A stretch of 64,000 bases of DNA from Isoetes taiwanensis (Eukaryota > Streptophyta > Lycopodiopsida > Isoetales > Isoetaceae), in assembly GCA_021234155.1 (NCBI GenBank), contig JAJEKV010000035.1, positions 5,566,596 to 5,630,595 of the forward strand. Direction: 5' to 3'. The first letter of the stretch is position 1. Each line of letters begins with the position of its first letter. Shown in pieces: positions 1-11,543 of the stretch. Under the pieces are notes generated by a model. The model made no database searches, was not told the DNA's origin, and worked only from the letters and a program-made list of their open reading frames with translations. The position numbers were made by a program, and so were the translations under genes.

Positions 1-1003
1 GCTCTCCTCGCGCTGTTTTTCTCTTGTTTATGTTCTGGCTCACTTTTTACCTCGTTTTCGTCTTGTGGTCGTTTACTTGGGATGTTGTCTTGTTTTCATA
101 ATTCTACGCTGCAGTCTCTTGGTTTATTATATTTTTATTGCCTATAGATTTGTGGCCACCATCTTCGGGGTTGCATTTGTCTTTTTTACATTGATGCATT
201 CCATTTCCATGGTAGGTTGCGGTATGGCTTCAATTGCGTGTTATTTCTCCGACATGCATCTCTTTTGTATGTTATTTTTTATATTGTGGTTCCCATGTGG
301 TTATATGTGGCATTCCTTTCTGTGTTTAGGATTTCCCTATGGTGGTTTGGGTTTTATTTTTTGCACTTGTGTTTGTATCTTATGTGTGATGCACTACACT
401 CGGCTCAGGTGGTATACGTTATTCGGGTGGTATTATCTTCTACATTCTAGGTTGGGTGCGCACTTTGTTGCCTTGTATATATCACATTGTAATGGTTCCT
501 TCATTTGGTATTACGTTATTTTCGATTCTCGATAACTTGGGGGTTTGGCATAAGGGGGTTGCGTTTTATAAAGGTTTCTAATTATTATTGTTGTTTCTCA
601 TGTATGAGGCACCTATAGGGGTCTGTGATATGTTTCATGGTTCTGAACTCAGGCTTATCTCTCTTTTCTTGTGTTACTTTTTTACATTTTTGCGTTTGGT
701 TGACAACGTGGGTTTCACTATATGTTGGCATCCTCTTATTAATCATAGGCATTCACATGGTTTTTGATTTTTTATGTTGGGCATCATTCGAATTTGCGAT
801 GTATCAAACTATTTTCAACGTTATAATTTCTATGCATTATCAGGGTTTGATTTTTCTTTTTCGTATTGTTGCCTGTGCTCTGGTTCAAGTCGATCTTGTT
901 GCCTATCTTTTTGCAATGTTGTTATCGAACGTTGTTTTCCTTTTTTAGGCATACGGAGCATTACGGTGGTTTCATTTTCTTTTCACGTTATTGCCTATGT
1001 CAT

Positions 1004-1101
1004 GTTTCCGATTCTGCTGCCTAGCTAGCTTTTTTGCGATTTATTATGTCGTGTTTTCGATTCTGCTACCTAGCTAGCTTTTTTGTGATTTATTGTTCAT
1101 C
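1004..1101. repeat. Two-unit tandem repeat, period 49
   Basis: Two adjacent units, starting near 1004 and 1053, share a segment containing CTAGCTAGC followed by a T-run and GATTTATT. They differ at only a few bases. No function is suggested. Confidence 0.75.
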
Positions 1102-1919
1102 TGCAAGGTTGCATCTTGTCTTTCTAACGTTTATGCATCTTCTTCACAACCATAGGTTGGCTTTTCCTCTTCATCTTATTGCTTTTGTATTGGGTTATTT
1201 ATCATTATTGACAACTTGGGGGGTTTTGCATAAGTGGGCCTCATCTTTTTGCATTATATGCATTGACGTGGTTGGTTTCTTCTTGTGTTTATGCATTATC
1301 TGCAATTGCATAGCTTGAGTTGTTCCTACTTAGCTGGATATTGCCTTTTATTTGGTCGCATTCTCGTTCTTGGGTTGATTCTCCGGCGATGCGCATATAC
1401 GGGATTCCTCATCCACGAGGACTTGACTTGTTTTGTCGGGCGTCCTCTTTTTTTCGTCTCGGGCTGGCGGACTCTTCTTACCATTGTTTTTGTTCTATGA
1501 TGTATTTCCTTTTTCGGGTTAGTGAGCTGATCTGCGTCTATCGCGAACCCTTCCAACTCTTCTCCGTGAGTTAAGCTTTCTCCACCACGACTTCGCTCGT
1601 CTTTCTTTGGTCCTCGTCGTCAGCATAGCGCTTCCCTTTCCCTTATTTGGGACTCTTTGGACACCGGTTCACTTTCTCCCAGAGCCTCTCCCATTCCGCC
1701 CTCGCCATACCCATTCTTTTACGCCCGTTTCTTTGATTATACACAATTATTGCGGGAGCCGGCGGCGGGCCACGCCCGAGCACTCGGACATCGGTTTCCG
1801 TTCCTATAAACTTCTCGACCCATTTCATTATCGCCCCTTCTACCTCAATCTCCTCCCTATTTCGCCGCACACATTGGGCGTTCTTGGGGGTTCCACATCT
1901 CACGAAGCATTTTGTCTTC

Positions 1920-2105
1920 TTTTCTTATTGCAGTTACTTGTTATTCTTTTTTATTATTTATCGTTATTTTTTTTTTTTCTTTTGGGGATCCATGATGAAG
2001 GGTTAGTTTCCTCGGATTTTTTTGCTTTCGCTATCACGGGGTCCACATGTTGAGGTTCGTACTCACGGTTGATGGCGGTCCTCGTTCTCTCGGGCTTGCT
2101 ACGTG
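1920..2105 (+). repeat. Repeat module shared with 7478-7712
   Basis: Two blocks, about 1920-2005 (ends GGGGATCCATGATGAAGGGT) and 2038-2105 (starts GGTCCACATGTTGAGGTTCG), reappear at about 7637-7712 and 7478-7545, in swapped order. They mark the same repeat family on both sides of the LINE. Confidence 0.7.
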
Positions 2106-2296
2106 TTTGCCGCTTCGCCGCTTGGTCGTTGGCGCCCCTCTTCGTCTCACCCTCGCTACGTGCTTCGTGCCCGACTCGACCCTTGGAGTTTTCGCGGCGG
2201 CTAGGCTTATAGTTTATGCAGTTCCGCCTCATTTTCTTGTTGTGCTCCGTTCGCTACGTGCTTCGTGACCCAACTCCACGCTTGGCGGTTTCGCGG

Positions 2297-2299
<3 letters not shown>

Positions 2300-2375
<76 letters not shown>
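2300..2375. repeat. (CT)n microsatellite at the LINE 5' edge
   Basis: An uninterrupted CT dinucleotide tract of about 76 bases. It ends five bases before the ATG of LINE ORF1, so it is either the 5' part of the target microsatellite or the transcribed 5' leader. A second, longer CT tract bounds the other end of the element. Confidence 0.97.
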
Positions 2376-2376
<1 letters not shown>

Positions 2377-2380
2377 AGTC

Positions 2381-3415
2381 ATGGCGCAGTCACAGTCGCT
2401 CAAAACTAGGGCACAAAAAAACAAGGAGAAAACCTCCCAATCAGACCCTGCTGTTGACGAAAAGGGACCCGATGCCAAATCGGGATCCCAGTCCCATGGT
2501 AGCGTGCAGAAGGGGGCTCCTAAACCGGGAGCCCCAAGAAACAAACAAAAAGCAGAAGATTTCGATGCAGAAGGAGATGAATCAGAGGCAGAATCCGGGA
2601 GCATGCATAAGGTTTCGGCTGATGTAAATCCAGGTACGGGTCCTTCTCTGTGTGGATTTAATATCTGGCCAGGAATGGGCATAGCAGGGATGCAAGGGAT
2701 GCATGGGCTTCAGAATGGCACAGCAGGGATGCAATCTGTAACAGGGCAACACGATCTGATGCCAATGTTAAGCCAGGTTATCAATGAACTCTCTGCAACA
2801 AGAATAATGATGATGAAAATGATGGAGCTGATGGAAACATCTCTGAAATCCCTGTCTCTTAATATGGCAGAGCTCAAAGCAGAAAACATATCCATAAAAA
2901 CAGAGCTAGAAAGTATGAAAACACAAAGACAAGAAGACTGCTATGAATTTGACAGAAATGATGAGAATGATTCGTTAAAGGAAGTGGTTCAGAAATTGAA
3001 TCAAAGATTTGATGATCTCAAAGAGCAGCAAGACAGGCAGAGCAGGGCCCTTAATCTGCGAATAGCTGGCTTGCCTGAAAAAGAAGACGAAAATGTCAAG
3101 AATGAGGTTGCTGAATTTCTAGCACAGCAGATGAACATCACAAACAATGGGATAGTAGAGGCTTTCAGAATCGGAAAGCCAAATGGAAAGGACAGGAATA
3201 TAGTGGTGAAGTTCTCTCATAGAGATCATAAAAATGCAGTACTGTCAAAGAGGAAAACTTTGAGTGGAAAGAAGATATGGATTAACGAAGATCTCACACC
3301 AAATCAATATATGCAGCACAAGCTAGAAATACAAAAAATGAAAGAGGCCAAGCAATCTGGAAAACAAGCAAAATGGAGAAAAGGCAAAGTAGTGATAGAA
3401 GATGTAGGAGAATAG
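2381..3415 (+). CDS. LINE ORF1 protein (coiled coil + L1-type RRM)
   Basis: 344 residues. The N-terminus is basic and Ser/Gln/Pro-rich. Residues about 90-125 are Gly/Met-rich. About 129-225 is predicted coiled coil (heptad-like Leu/Met runs, EMKTQ-type charge pattern). About 226-325 resembles the transposase_22/L1 ORF1 RNA-binding fold: NLRIAGLPE opening, then EAFRIGKPN, NIVVKFSHRDHKNAVL and WINEDLTPNQY near the end. In known L1 elements this protein trimerises and binds element RNA to form the RNP. The ATG at 2381 is chosen because it is the first after the CT tract and has G at +4 and a purine at -3. The frame is intact to a TAG at 3413, and continues open beyond it as ORF2. Confidence 0.88.
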   Translation: MAQSQSLKTRAQKNKEKTSQSDPAVDEKGPDAKSGSQSHGSVQKGAPKPGAPRNKQKAEDFDAEGDESEAESGSMHKVSADVNPGTGPSLCGFNIWPGMGIAGMQGMHGLQNGTAGMQSVTGQHDLMPMLSQVINELSATRIMMMKMMELMETSLKSLSLNMAELKAENISIKTELESMKTQRQEDCYEFDRNDENDSLKEVVQKLNQRFDDLKEQQDRQSRALNLRIAGLPEKEDENVKNEVAEFLAQQMNITNNGIVEAFRIGKPNGKDRNIVVKFSHRDHKNAVLSKRKTLSGKKIWINEDLTPNQYMQHKLEIQKMKEAKQSGKQAKWRKGKVVIEDVGE

Positions 3416-3421
3416 GAATTG
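3413..3421 (+). promoter_or_regulatory. Single in-frame TAG between ORF1 and ORF2 (candidate readthrough or reinitiation site)
   Basis: ORF1 stops at TAG 3413-3415, and the same frame stays open to 5188. The codons after the stop are GAA TTG CAG. The first in-frame ATG lies at 3791, downstream of the essential endonuclease Asn (residue 10 counted from 3419), so normal AUG initiation cannot give a complete ORF2 protein. The UAG-GAA-UUG context loosely resembles, but does not equal, the known UAG-CAR-YYA leaky context. Readthrough, non-AUG reinitiation, or a mutated sense codon are the options. Confidence 0.6.
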
Positions 3422-6400
3422 CAGGCCATCAGGATTTGTACGTGGAATATCAACGGATTAGACAGTAACAAAGTAGCTTCTGCTGGAGATGTTCTCAATC
3501 AATGGGATGTAATCTTCCTGACCGAAACACATGAGCATGAGGAGGCAGGTTTGCCGATCATAACGGGATACCAAGTTCTACATTCCGAGTGGTATATAAA
3601 GGGATGGAGACATAGAGGTTTTGGAGGGGTAGCTTGCTACGTGAAAGAAGGGCTGGAAATAGTGACATTGAAGAAAAAACACTGTACAAAACAATTCATT
3701 GTGATCGAGATACCAGGGAGGCATAAGGCAACATATGTAATAGGCTGCTATTTTCCTCCAAGAGAGTCCCCTACGTATGACCGCGCGGACATGGACAGGG
3801 ATGACCCCTTTCACCACTTGGAACAGGTAGCTTTGGAATTGATGGAATTAGGGGATATAGTCATAATGGGAGATTTTAATGGAAGAATTGCAGACAAACA
3901 AGCATACATAAGCAGTCAATCAGGGGAACCCATCTGGATGGAAAGAATGGATGACGAAGAAATGCGGATAGCAGGTTGGGCCAGGCAAACATCAGACTCA
4001 TATGAATACATTATGCCACAAGGGAATCATTTGCTTAATATGTGTGGCGGCCTAGGAATGCTTATTCTTAATGGGATTCCACGCTTTGCAGACACTCATA
4101 AATGCACTTCAAATGGGACAGGGGGAAGAGGATCTAGTGTAGTGGATGTGGTGATTGCACAGGCTCAGTTTATAGACAAAATATTGGCTTTCACAGTTGG
4201 GGAAACAAGACCAGAGTCCGACCATGTGCCTATTGTAATTAAGCTTGAAACCTGGAAAGGAAGTACTGTACAAAAGAAGGGCCACAAGTACGGAGGAGTG
4301 AAAATGAGCTACAAGAAGGCAGACACATATATGAAAATGTGCGAAGAAAGGTCGCAAGCTCTAATATGGCCAGATACTGCTGCAGAAATCAGCACAATGC
4401 TCACAAACATGCTTCTGGAAACAGTGGAGAAATGCTTTACTTCTCATAGAAAAATGAAGGGGCTCCTTTTTAACATCTGGTTCGATGCAGAATGCAGGGC
4501 AGAAAGAGAGCGATATAAGAAGGCAAGTCAGCAAGAGAAACCAGCCATAAGGAAAACATATTTCAAGCTGTTGAGGTATAAGAAAAGGGGATTTCTGAGA
4601 AAAAAACAGGAAGAGCTAGTTCTAGAACTCATCGCAAATCCAAAAGGTTTCTGGAATAGACTAAGGGACAACAAGGGACTCACTACCAAGCTAGAGGCAG
4701 AGAACTTACTTGGACATTTGAATAAGTTATACCATATTGCAAATGTGGATGATAGCCTGACATGCGGCAATGACATTATGGAAATAACAGAGGAGGATGT
4801 AATTCATGGGCTGCAGAAACTTGCCAATGGCAAACCAAGGGATGCAACAGGGCTGATCGCGGAAATGCTTAAATGGGCAGGCCCAAACACTACACAAGTC
4901 ATAGTCAAGATGCTAAATGCAGCAGCAAGAGAAGGTTTCCCATCCACATGGCAAATAAACAGAGCAGTGCCGATTCATAAAGCAGGAAGTGAGACCGATC
5001 CAGGAAACTATCGAATGATAATGGTAAGCAATATTTTCTCTAAACTTTTTGCATCCATTGTTGAACAGAAACTAAGTTTATGGGCAGAGACACATGGAGT
5101 TAGAGCAAAGGGCCAAGCAGGTTTCAGATCTAAAAAGTCTACCATAGATCATCTCGTTACGCTCCGAAAGCAGCCATGGACTCTATAAAAAAAACGAAGA
5201 AGCCGCTGTTTGCATTATTTGTAGACCTAACCAAGGCTTTTGACATGGTTAGGAGAAGCAACATGTGGGAAAGAATGGAGCACATAGGGATCCCGCTGAC
5301 CATGAGAAATGCAGTTGCTTGTTTGTATGAGAAGGTTCTTATTCAGCTGTCCTCTCCTCTAGTGGAAGAATGCAATGAGCTTATACATAGTAATATTGGG
5401 GTTAAGCAGGGGGGTGTCCGCTGTCCCCACTCTATTCGGCATTTTCATTGATGAACTGGAATCTGGATCACACAAAAAGGCGGCGAAGGAACAGCGATAG
5501 GTGGCTATGCTCATTATTGCTCTGTATGCGAGATGATATAGTGTTATTATCAAAAGAAGTAAAAGGGGCTACGAAACACTTAGATGTGTTAGAGGCATTT
5601 TGTGACAGGATGCAAATGAGTGTAAACTTAAAGAAAACCAAGATCATAGTATTTGGTACAAAGAAGGATGACTTCACTCTCACATTCAAGGGAGAAAGAG
5701 TAGATTTGACAACATAATACAAATACCTTGGGCTGCTGGTAGATCAGAATTACAAGTGGAACAAGACACAGTAGAACAAAAAGCGGATCTTTGGTTTGAA
5801 AGCCTTGTTTTCCATGCAAAGAAGATGCAAGAAAGCGGAGATTGTAGATTTTGGATTTAAAAAATGCTATACAAGGCGCTTGTTCAAGCGGTTGTATTAT
5901 ATGGATGAAGTGTGGGGACCTGGTCTATCTCGGGATATGTGGAAAAGGATTGAGAAAATCCAAAAGAAATTCTTGATGACAAAGCTAGGAGTTAAACTCC
6001 AAACGCCTTATGAGATGCTCTTAAGTGAAAGCAGGGGCTGATCCCATTGGAAGGGGAGGCAATATGCCATTTCTTACATTATTACTGGTGAAAGTCAGGA
6101 ACATGGATGAAGATGCGTACCCTTATTTAGCAATGAAGGAAAGTGCTGAAAAGGGATGGCTAATGGAAGCAAAAAAATGGCTGGCTGGCTGGGGGATGAA
6201 TTTGGAACGTATGCCTTGTGATAAAGATACAATTAGAGAATGGGTAATGACCAACATTAGACATAAAATGTGGACAGGGGCAGGTGTGAAGATGCAAAAC
6301 TATAAGGACCAGATGAACCCAGGACTAAAACCTATGTCATATCTACTCGAGGGGCTTTCAATGCATAAAAGGCATGCGATCTCTAGAATTAGACTTAGTT

Positions 6401-6702
6401 CACACCATCTCGGGATTGAGGTGGGAAGATGGGGTGACTTTGATCGAAGCAAAAGGCTCTGTAAAGTTTGTAACTCAGGAGATATAGAGGACGAAGCACA
6501 TTTCCTCCTTGATTGTCCAGCATACCAGGGGCTGAGGGATAGGTTGCGGATTAATGCAAAATCACTTTGTGAGTTCTTTGCACAAACAGGCAGCATCATT
6601 GGAAGATTCATATTGGAAGCACAAGAGATAAGAGGGGTCTCGATAAGAAGCTATAAACACTTACTGCAAGAATTTGAAGAAGGCAGCGGAGAGAAGAGTT
6701 AG
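3416..6702 (+). pseudogene. LINE ORF2: AP endonuclease + reverse transcriptase + zinc motif, frameshifted
   Basis: 3416-5188 is open and holds the APE endonuclease: CTWNINGL (Trp9, Asn10), TETH, GDFNGRI (Asp152, Asn154) and SDHVPIVI (Asp268, His269), numbered from 3419. The RT region starts at NRAVPIHKAG and AGFRSKKSTIDH. Frame changes follow near 5170, near 5415 (after GVKQGG) and near 5480. The catalytic YxDD box is split by one extra base at 5531. There are stops at 5716 and about 5771, and another shift near 6020. The last block (6025-6702) carries CX2CX9HX4C (Cys146, Cys149, His159, Cys164 of that block), the zinc motif commonly found after plant LINE RTs. The role would be nicking and target-primed reverse transcription; this copy cannot make the full enzyme. 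Confidence 0.88.
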
Positions 6703-6817
6703 GAGAGTAGTAGCAGTGTTTACTTTTGTGAGTAAACACACAAACTCTTGATGTAAATATTTGAATTTTGCAACATCTAATAGACCTGATGGTCTCATAG
6801 ATGGAAAAATAAAACTT

Positions 6818-8230
<1,413 letters not shown>

Positions 8231-8266
8231 CTTTGGTAGTCGGCCGGTTTTGTGTCTCTCGCGAGT

Positions 8267-8319
8267 CCTTTCCCAGAATCCCATCGATCCGAGCCATCGG
8301 ATCGCCATTCTGGGAAAGG
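8267..8319. repeat. Hairpin, copy 1 of recurrent stem-loop
   Basis: Outer arms CCTTTCCCAGAAT and ATTCTGGGAAAGG are reverse complements. Inner arms CGATCCGA and TCGGATCG also pair. The same architecture with different outer-arm bases recurs at 9728, 10087 and 10991. Confidence 0.8.
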
Positions 8320-9318
8320 ACGAGCGCCTATATTAGGCCATTGTCGTTTTCCGCCTGGTTATCGGCGTCTTCTCACAGCAGCATTCTTCGTTCTCGTAGC
8401 TTCCCCCCCTTCCCCCCCTGCTGCGTGGGCGTCTACCTCTTTTTCATTTATATATATTTATTTGTTCATGCACTTTTGTGTTCTCCACTTGTGGGTGTGG
8501 CTTTTCCATGTTGTTGTTGTTTCCTTCGCATTCTACTATGTTATTCTCCACTGTGGGTCTTTGCTATTTTTATCCACCTTGAGGGTGAGGCATATTTTGA
8601 TATAGTGAATTTCCACCCATTTGGGTCTTTGCTTTTTCCACCCTAGGGGTGATGCTATCTTTTCTGTGATGTTCTTTTTTCTACCTATTTTTATTTCTCA
8701 TCTCTTGGGTCCTTTGTTGATGCAGTCTTTTTTATGGCTATGCTTGTTTTTGCGGTTCTAACCATTTACGGGTGTTTTGGGAGTTCTTTGGTCTTTGGGT
8801 TTTCTTATATTCCACCAGTTCCGAGGGACTTGCCGCGTTTCTGTTCGTCCTCCTCTTCGTTACCTTTGGGGATCTCACCATTGGCTGGGGTCGTGCTCTA
8901 TGTTCACCTTCGCTCTCGTCCGGTTTCTCTCTGTTCTCCAGGCAACACATTCGAGGTTGGTGGCGACCATTTCTCATTAGGGTTTTCCTCGAAAACCCGA
9001 AAGGGCGGGGTTTTTTATCCCGATGAGAAGTTGTTGCCATTGCCCTCCTATATTGCCTTGGCATATTTTCTTATGGGGTAGTCCGATATTGTTCCTATGG
9101 TCGGCTACCCCTCTCTCTCTCTCTCTTCCAAACATTGTATACTGCTGCTGTGATGAATGACAAGCCTTCATCTCAGCAGATTTTCTACAATGGTGGATAG
9201 TGGGTAGCCGCACACATGCGAACTACCCATAAAAAATAAAGGGAAAATCCAATTATATCATTTGGACCCCAACAAAATACAATGCTAATAGAGACTGGGC
9301 TAGTGTACCTGCCGAAAA

Positions 9319-9381
9319 CTTATCACCGGGATTAAAAAACCCCGCCCTTTCGGGTTTTCGAGGAAAAACCCTAGTGATAAG
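9319..9381. repeat. Nested palindrome (CTTATCAC...GTGATAAG)
   Basis: Outer 8-bp arms CTTATCAC and GTGATAAG enclose an inner hairpin with CCCGCCCTTTCGGG at its centre. A second copy lies at 10336-10395, a diverged inverted copy at about 8968-9030 and a truncated one at about 11433-11455. Confidence 0.8.
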
Positions 9382-9592
9382 CCTTCGGCAAGGGGCTTGG
9401 ACAAACGTAAGGCATAAAAATCGCTCCCAAAAACCCACGAATGGAAAAGTCGAAACAGATGCCGCTCGCTAACCTGTACCTGCACATCACCAACAAAACA
9501 ACAAGACAAAACAAACCTCCCATAGTGGAGGGGCTGATTACGCGCGTGCCACGCGATAAAAATACAATAACAAAGAAGGGGGGGAGGGTGGG

Positions 9593-9809
9593 TTCAAAGA
9601 GAATAAGGTACTGCTGAGAGAAGAGGAAGCGCCGATGAGATGTTGATGCAGAAACACGCCTAAAATAGCGAACTCCCAACCAGAATGGGCATGCGCCGCC
9701 CGCATGCATGCAAAACATGCATGCTCGTCCCATTCTAGAATGGCGATCCGATGTCTCGGATCGATGGGATTCTAGAATGGGACTCGCATGAAACCAACAA
9801 ACCGCCCGA
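9593..9809. repeat. Direct repeat of 217 bp, copy 1 (partner 9952-10168)
   Basis: The two copies run from TTCAAAGAGAATAAGGTACT to ACCGCCCGA and are nearly identical. Each contains an ATGCATGC-rich palindrome and the ATTCTAGAAT hairpin. The near identity means this duplication is more recent than most repeats here. Confidence 0.9.
9728..9782. repeat. Hairpin, copy 2
   Basis: TCCCATTCTAGAAT pairs with ATTCTAGAATGGGA; inner CGATCCGA pairs with TCGGATCG. Each outer arm itself contains the 10-bp palindrome ATTCTAGAAT. Confidence 0.85.
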
Positions 9810-9951
9810 ATACCAAAGGACTTCCTTACAAACTAGGATCGAGGACGAAGGTCACAGGACGAAGGCTAAAGGCCGGAAAAGGACAGCAAGAAAGAAACGC
9901 CAAATTGGCCAAACCAAGCAGGAAGAAGCCCCTCCCCTGCCTGGGAAACAA

Positions 9952-10168
9952 TTCAAAGAGAATAAGGTACTGCTGAGAGAAGAGGAAGCGCCGATGAGAT
10001 GTTGATGCAGAAACACGCTTAAAATAGCGAACTCCCAACCAGAATGGGCATGCGCCGCCCGCATGCATGCAAAACATGCATGCTCGTCCCATTCTAGAAT
10101 GGCGATCCGATGTCTCGGATCGATGGGATTCTAGAATGGGACTCGCATGAAACCAACAAACCGCCCGA
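9952..10168. repeat. Direct repeat of 217 bp, copy 2
   Basis: Partner of 9593-9809, in the same orientation, about 359 bases downstream. It holds hairpin copy 3 at 10087-10141. Confidence 0.9.
10087..10141. repeat. Hairpin, copy 3
   Basis: Same stem-loop as 9728-9782, carried in the second 217-bp repeat. Confidence 0.85.
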
Positions 10169-10279
10169 TGGATAGGCTTCTCATTCATCTCAGCAGATTT
10201 TCTACAATGGTGGACAGTGGATAGCCGCACACATGCGAACTACCCACAAAAAATAAAGGGAAAATCCAATTATATCATT

Positions 10280-10690
10280 TGGACCCCAAAACAAATACAA
10301 TGCTAATAGATGAGTGGCTGATGTACTGTAGAAAGCTTATCACCGGGATTAAAAACCCGCCCTTTCGGGTTTTGAGGAAAAACCCTAGTGATAAGCCGAC
10401 AGGGGGCTTAGACAAGCGTAAAGGCATAGAATCGCTCCCAAAACCAGCGCATGGAGAAGTCAAAGCGGATGGCGCTCGCCAACACATGCACGCACATCAC
10501 CAACAACAAAGCGAGAAACATACCAAAGAATAGCATCACCCGATTGGGTGGAAAAAAGCATCACCCACGGGTGGAAAAACATGATAACATAACTTATACA
10601 AAATATAATAAACAAAGAAGGGGAGGGTGGGTTCAAAGAGAATAAAGATGCTGGCGAGAGAGAAGAGGAAGCGCCGATGAAATGTCGATG
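10280..10690. repeat. Left arm of a long inverted repeat (partner 11120-11500)
   Basis: Blocks such as AATAGCATCACCCGATTGGG, AACAAAGAAGG and the CTTATCAC palindrome reappear as reverse complements in 11120-11500. The arms are about 400 bp, with about 430 bp between them. The match is imperfect, with several indels. Confidence 0.7.
10336..10395. repeat. Nested palindrome, copy 2
   Basis: CTTATCAC and GTGATAAG outer arms with inner AACCCG-CCCTTT-CGGGTT stem-loop, as at 9319-9381. Confidence 0.8.
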
Positions 10691-10990
10691 AAGAACTCTA
10701 CAATAAGTAGCAACGCCCAACCGGATGAGCGGCTCAAAGCGCGCATGCGATGCATTGCATTGCGAGCTCTTCATCGACATTTCATCGGGCGCTTCCTCTT
10801 CTCTCAGCATACCTTATTCTCTTTGAATTGTTTCGGCGGGGAGGGCTTCTTCTGCCTGGTTTTTTAATTGGCGTTGCTTTCTGCTGTCCTTTTAGGCCTT
10901 TAGCCTTCATCCTGTGACCGTCCTCGATCCTAGTTTGTTAAGGAAGTCCTTTGGTATTCGGGCGCTTTGTTGGTTTCATGCGGTCGCGGT

Positions 10991-11032
10991 GCAAGAATGT
11001 CGTCGATTCGCGTGGCGACCCGGCATTCTTGC
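10991..11032. repeat. Hairpin, copy 4 (different outer arm)
   Basis: GCAAGAATG pairs perfectly with CATTCTTGC, and inner GTCG/CGAC bases pair as well. The outer-arm sequence differs from copies 1-3 while pairing is kept. Confidence 0.75.
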
Positions 11033-11119
11033 TCAAACGCAACATGCATGCATTACATGCGTCGCATGCATGCATGCATCGCGTTTTGGGCGTTCTTGGG
11101 TTGGGCGTTTGCTACTTAT

Positions 11120-11500
11120 TGCGGAGTTCTTCATCGGCGTTTCGCCGGCGCTTCCTCTTCTCGGCCCGGTACCTTATTCTCGTTGAACCCACCCTCCCTC
11201 CCTCCCTTCTTTGTTTATTATATTTTGTACAAGTTTACGTTTTATCATGTTTTTCCACCCGGTGGGTGATGCTTTTTTTTCCACCCAATCGGGTGATGCT
11301 ATTCTCTGGTATGTTTCTCGTTTGTTGTGTTGGTGATGTGCGTACGAGTTGGGTTGGCGCCATCCGTTGACTTCTCCATGCGGGGGTTTTTGGGAGCGAT
11401 TCTATGCCTTACGTTTGTAAGCCCCTTGCCGAAGGCTTATCACTAGGGTTTTTCCTCGAAGGTTTCGGCAGGTACATCAGCCACTCATCTATTAGCATTG
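11120..11500. repeat. Right arm of the long inverted repeat
   Basis: Reverse complement of 10280-10690, including the CACCC...GGGTGATGC units and the truncated CTTATCAC palindrome near 11433. Confidence 0.7.
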
Positions 11501-11543
11501 TATTTGTTTGCCGGTTTTGTGTCTCTCGCGAGTCCTTTCCCAG

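Larger units (their letters stand above)
1..2299. repeat. T-rich unclassified repeat, left flank of the LINE
   Basis: The plus strand is strongly T-rich and has no convincing coding frame; its open stretches translate into low-complexity Phe/Leu/Cys strings typical of T-rich DNA. Parts recur to the right of the LINE (1920-2105 against 7478-7712, and 2118-2225 against about 8110-8222), so the LINE sits inside, or between copies of, a dispersed repeat. I recognise no LTR, terminal repeat or protein domain, and the family is unknown. Confidence 0.5.
8231..11543. repeat. Hairpin-rich palindromic repeat mosaic
   Basis: The region is built from the same modules in both orientations. 9219-9440 recurs directly at 10230-10460; 9593-9809 recurs at 9952-10168; 10280-10690 reappears inverted at about 11120-11500; 9780-9960 reappears inverted at about 10830-10990. 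The block CGGTTTTGTGTCTCTCGCGA occurs at both outer parts (about 8243 and 11513), leading into TCCTTTCCCAGAAT. No transposase is visible, so this is probably a non-autonomous or fold-back composite of unknown family. Confidence 0.65.

Noticed and set aside
65-535. 156-residue plus-strand frame
   Set aside because: Low-complexity Phe/Cys/Leu composition from T-rich DNA; no domain, and similar frames occur all through the T-rich region.
2265-2627. Open frame running through the CT tract (Ser-Leu repeats) and into ORF1 in another frame
   Set aside because: The Ser-Leu run is encoded by the microsatellite, and the rest is a shadow of ORF1.
9751-10005. Lys/Arg-rich open frame in the hairpin mosaic
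   Set aside because: It lies wholly in repeat modules that are also present inverted and interrupted; no domain was seen.
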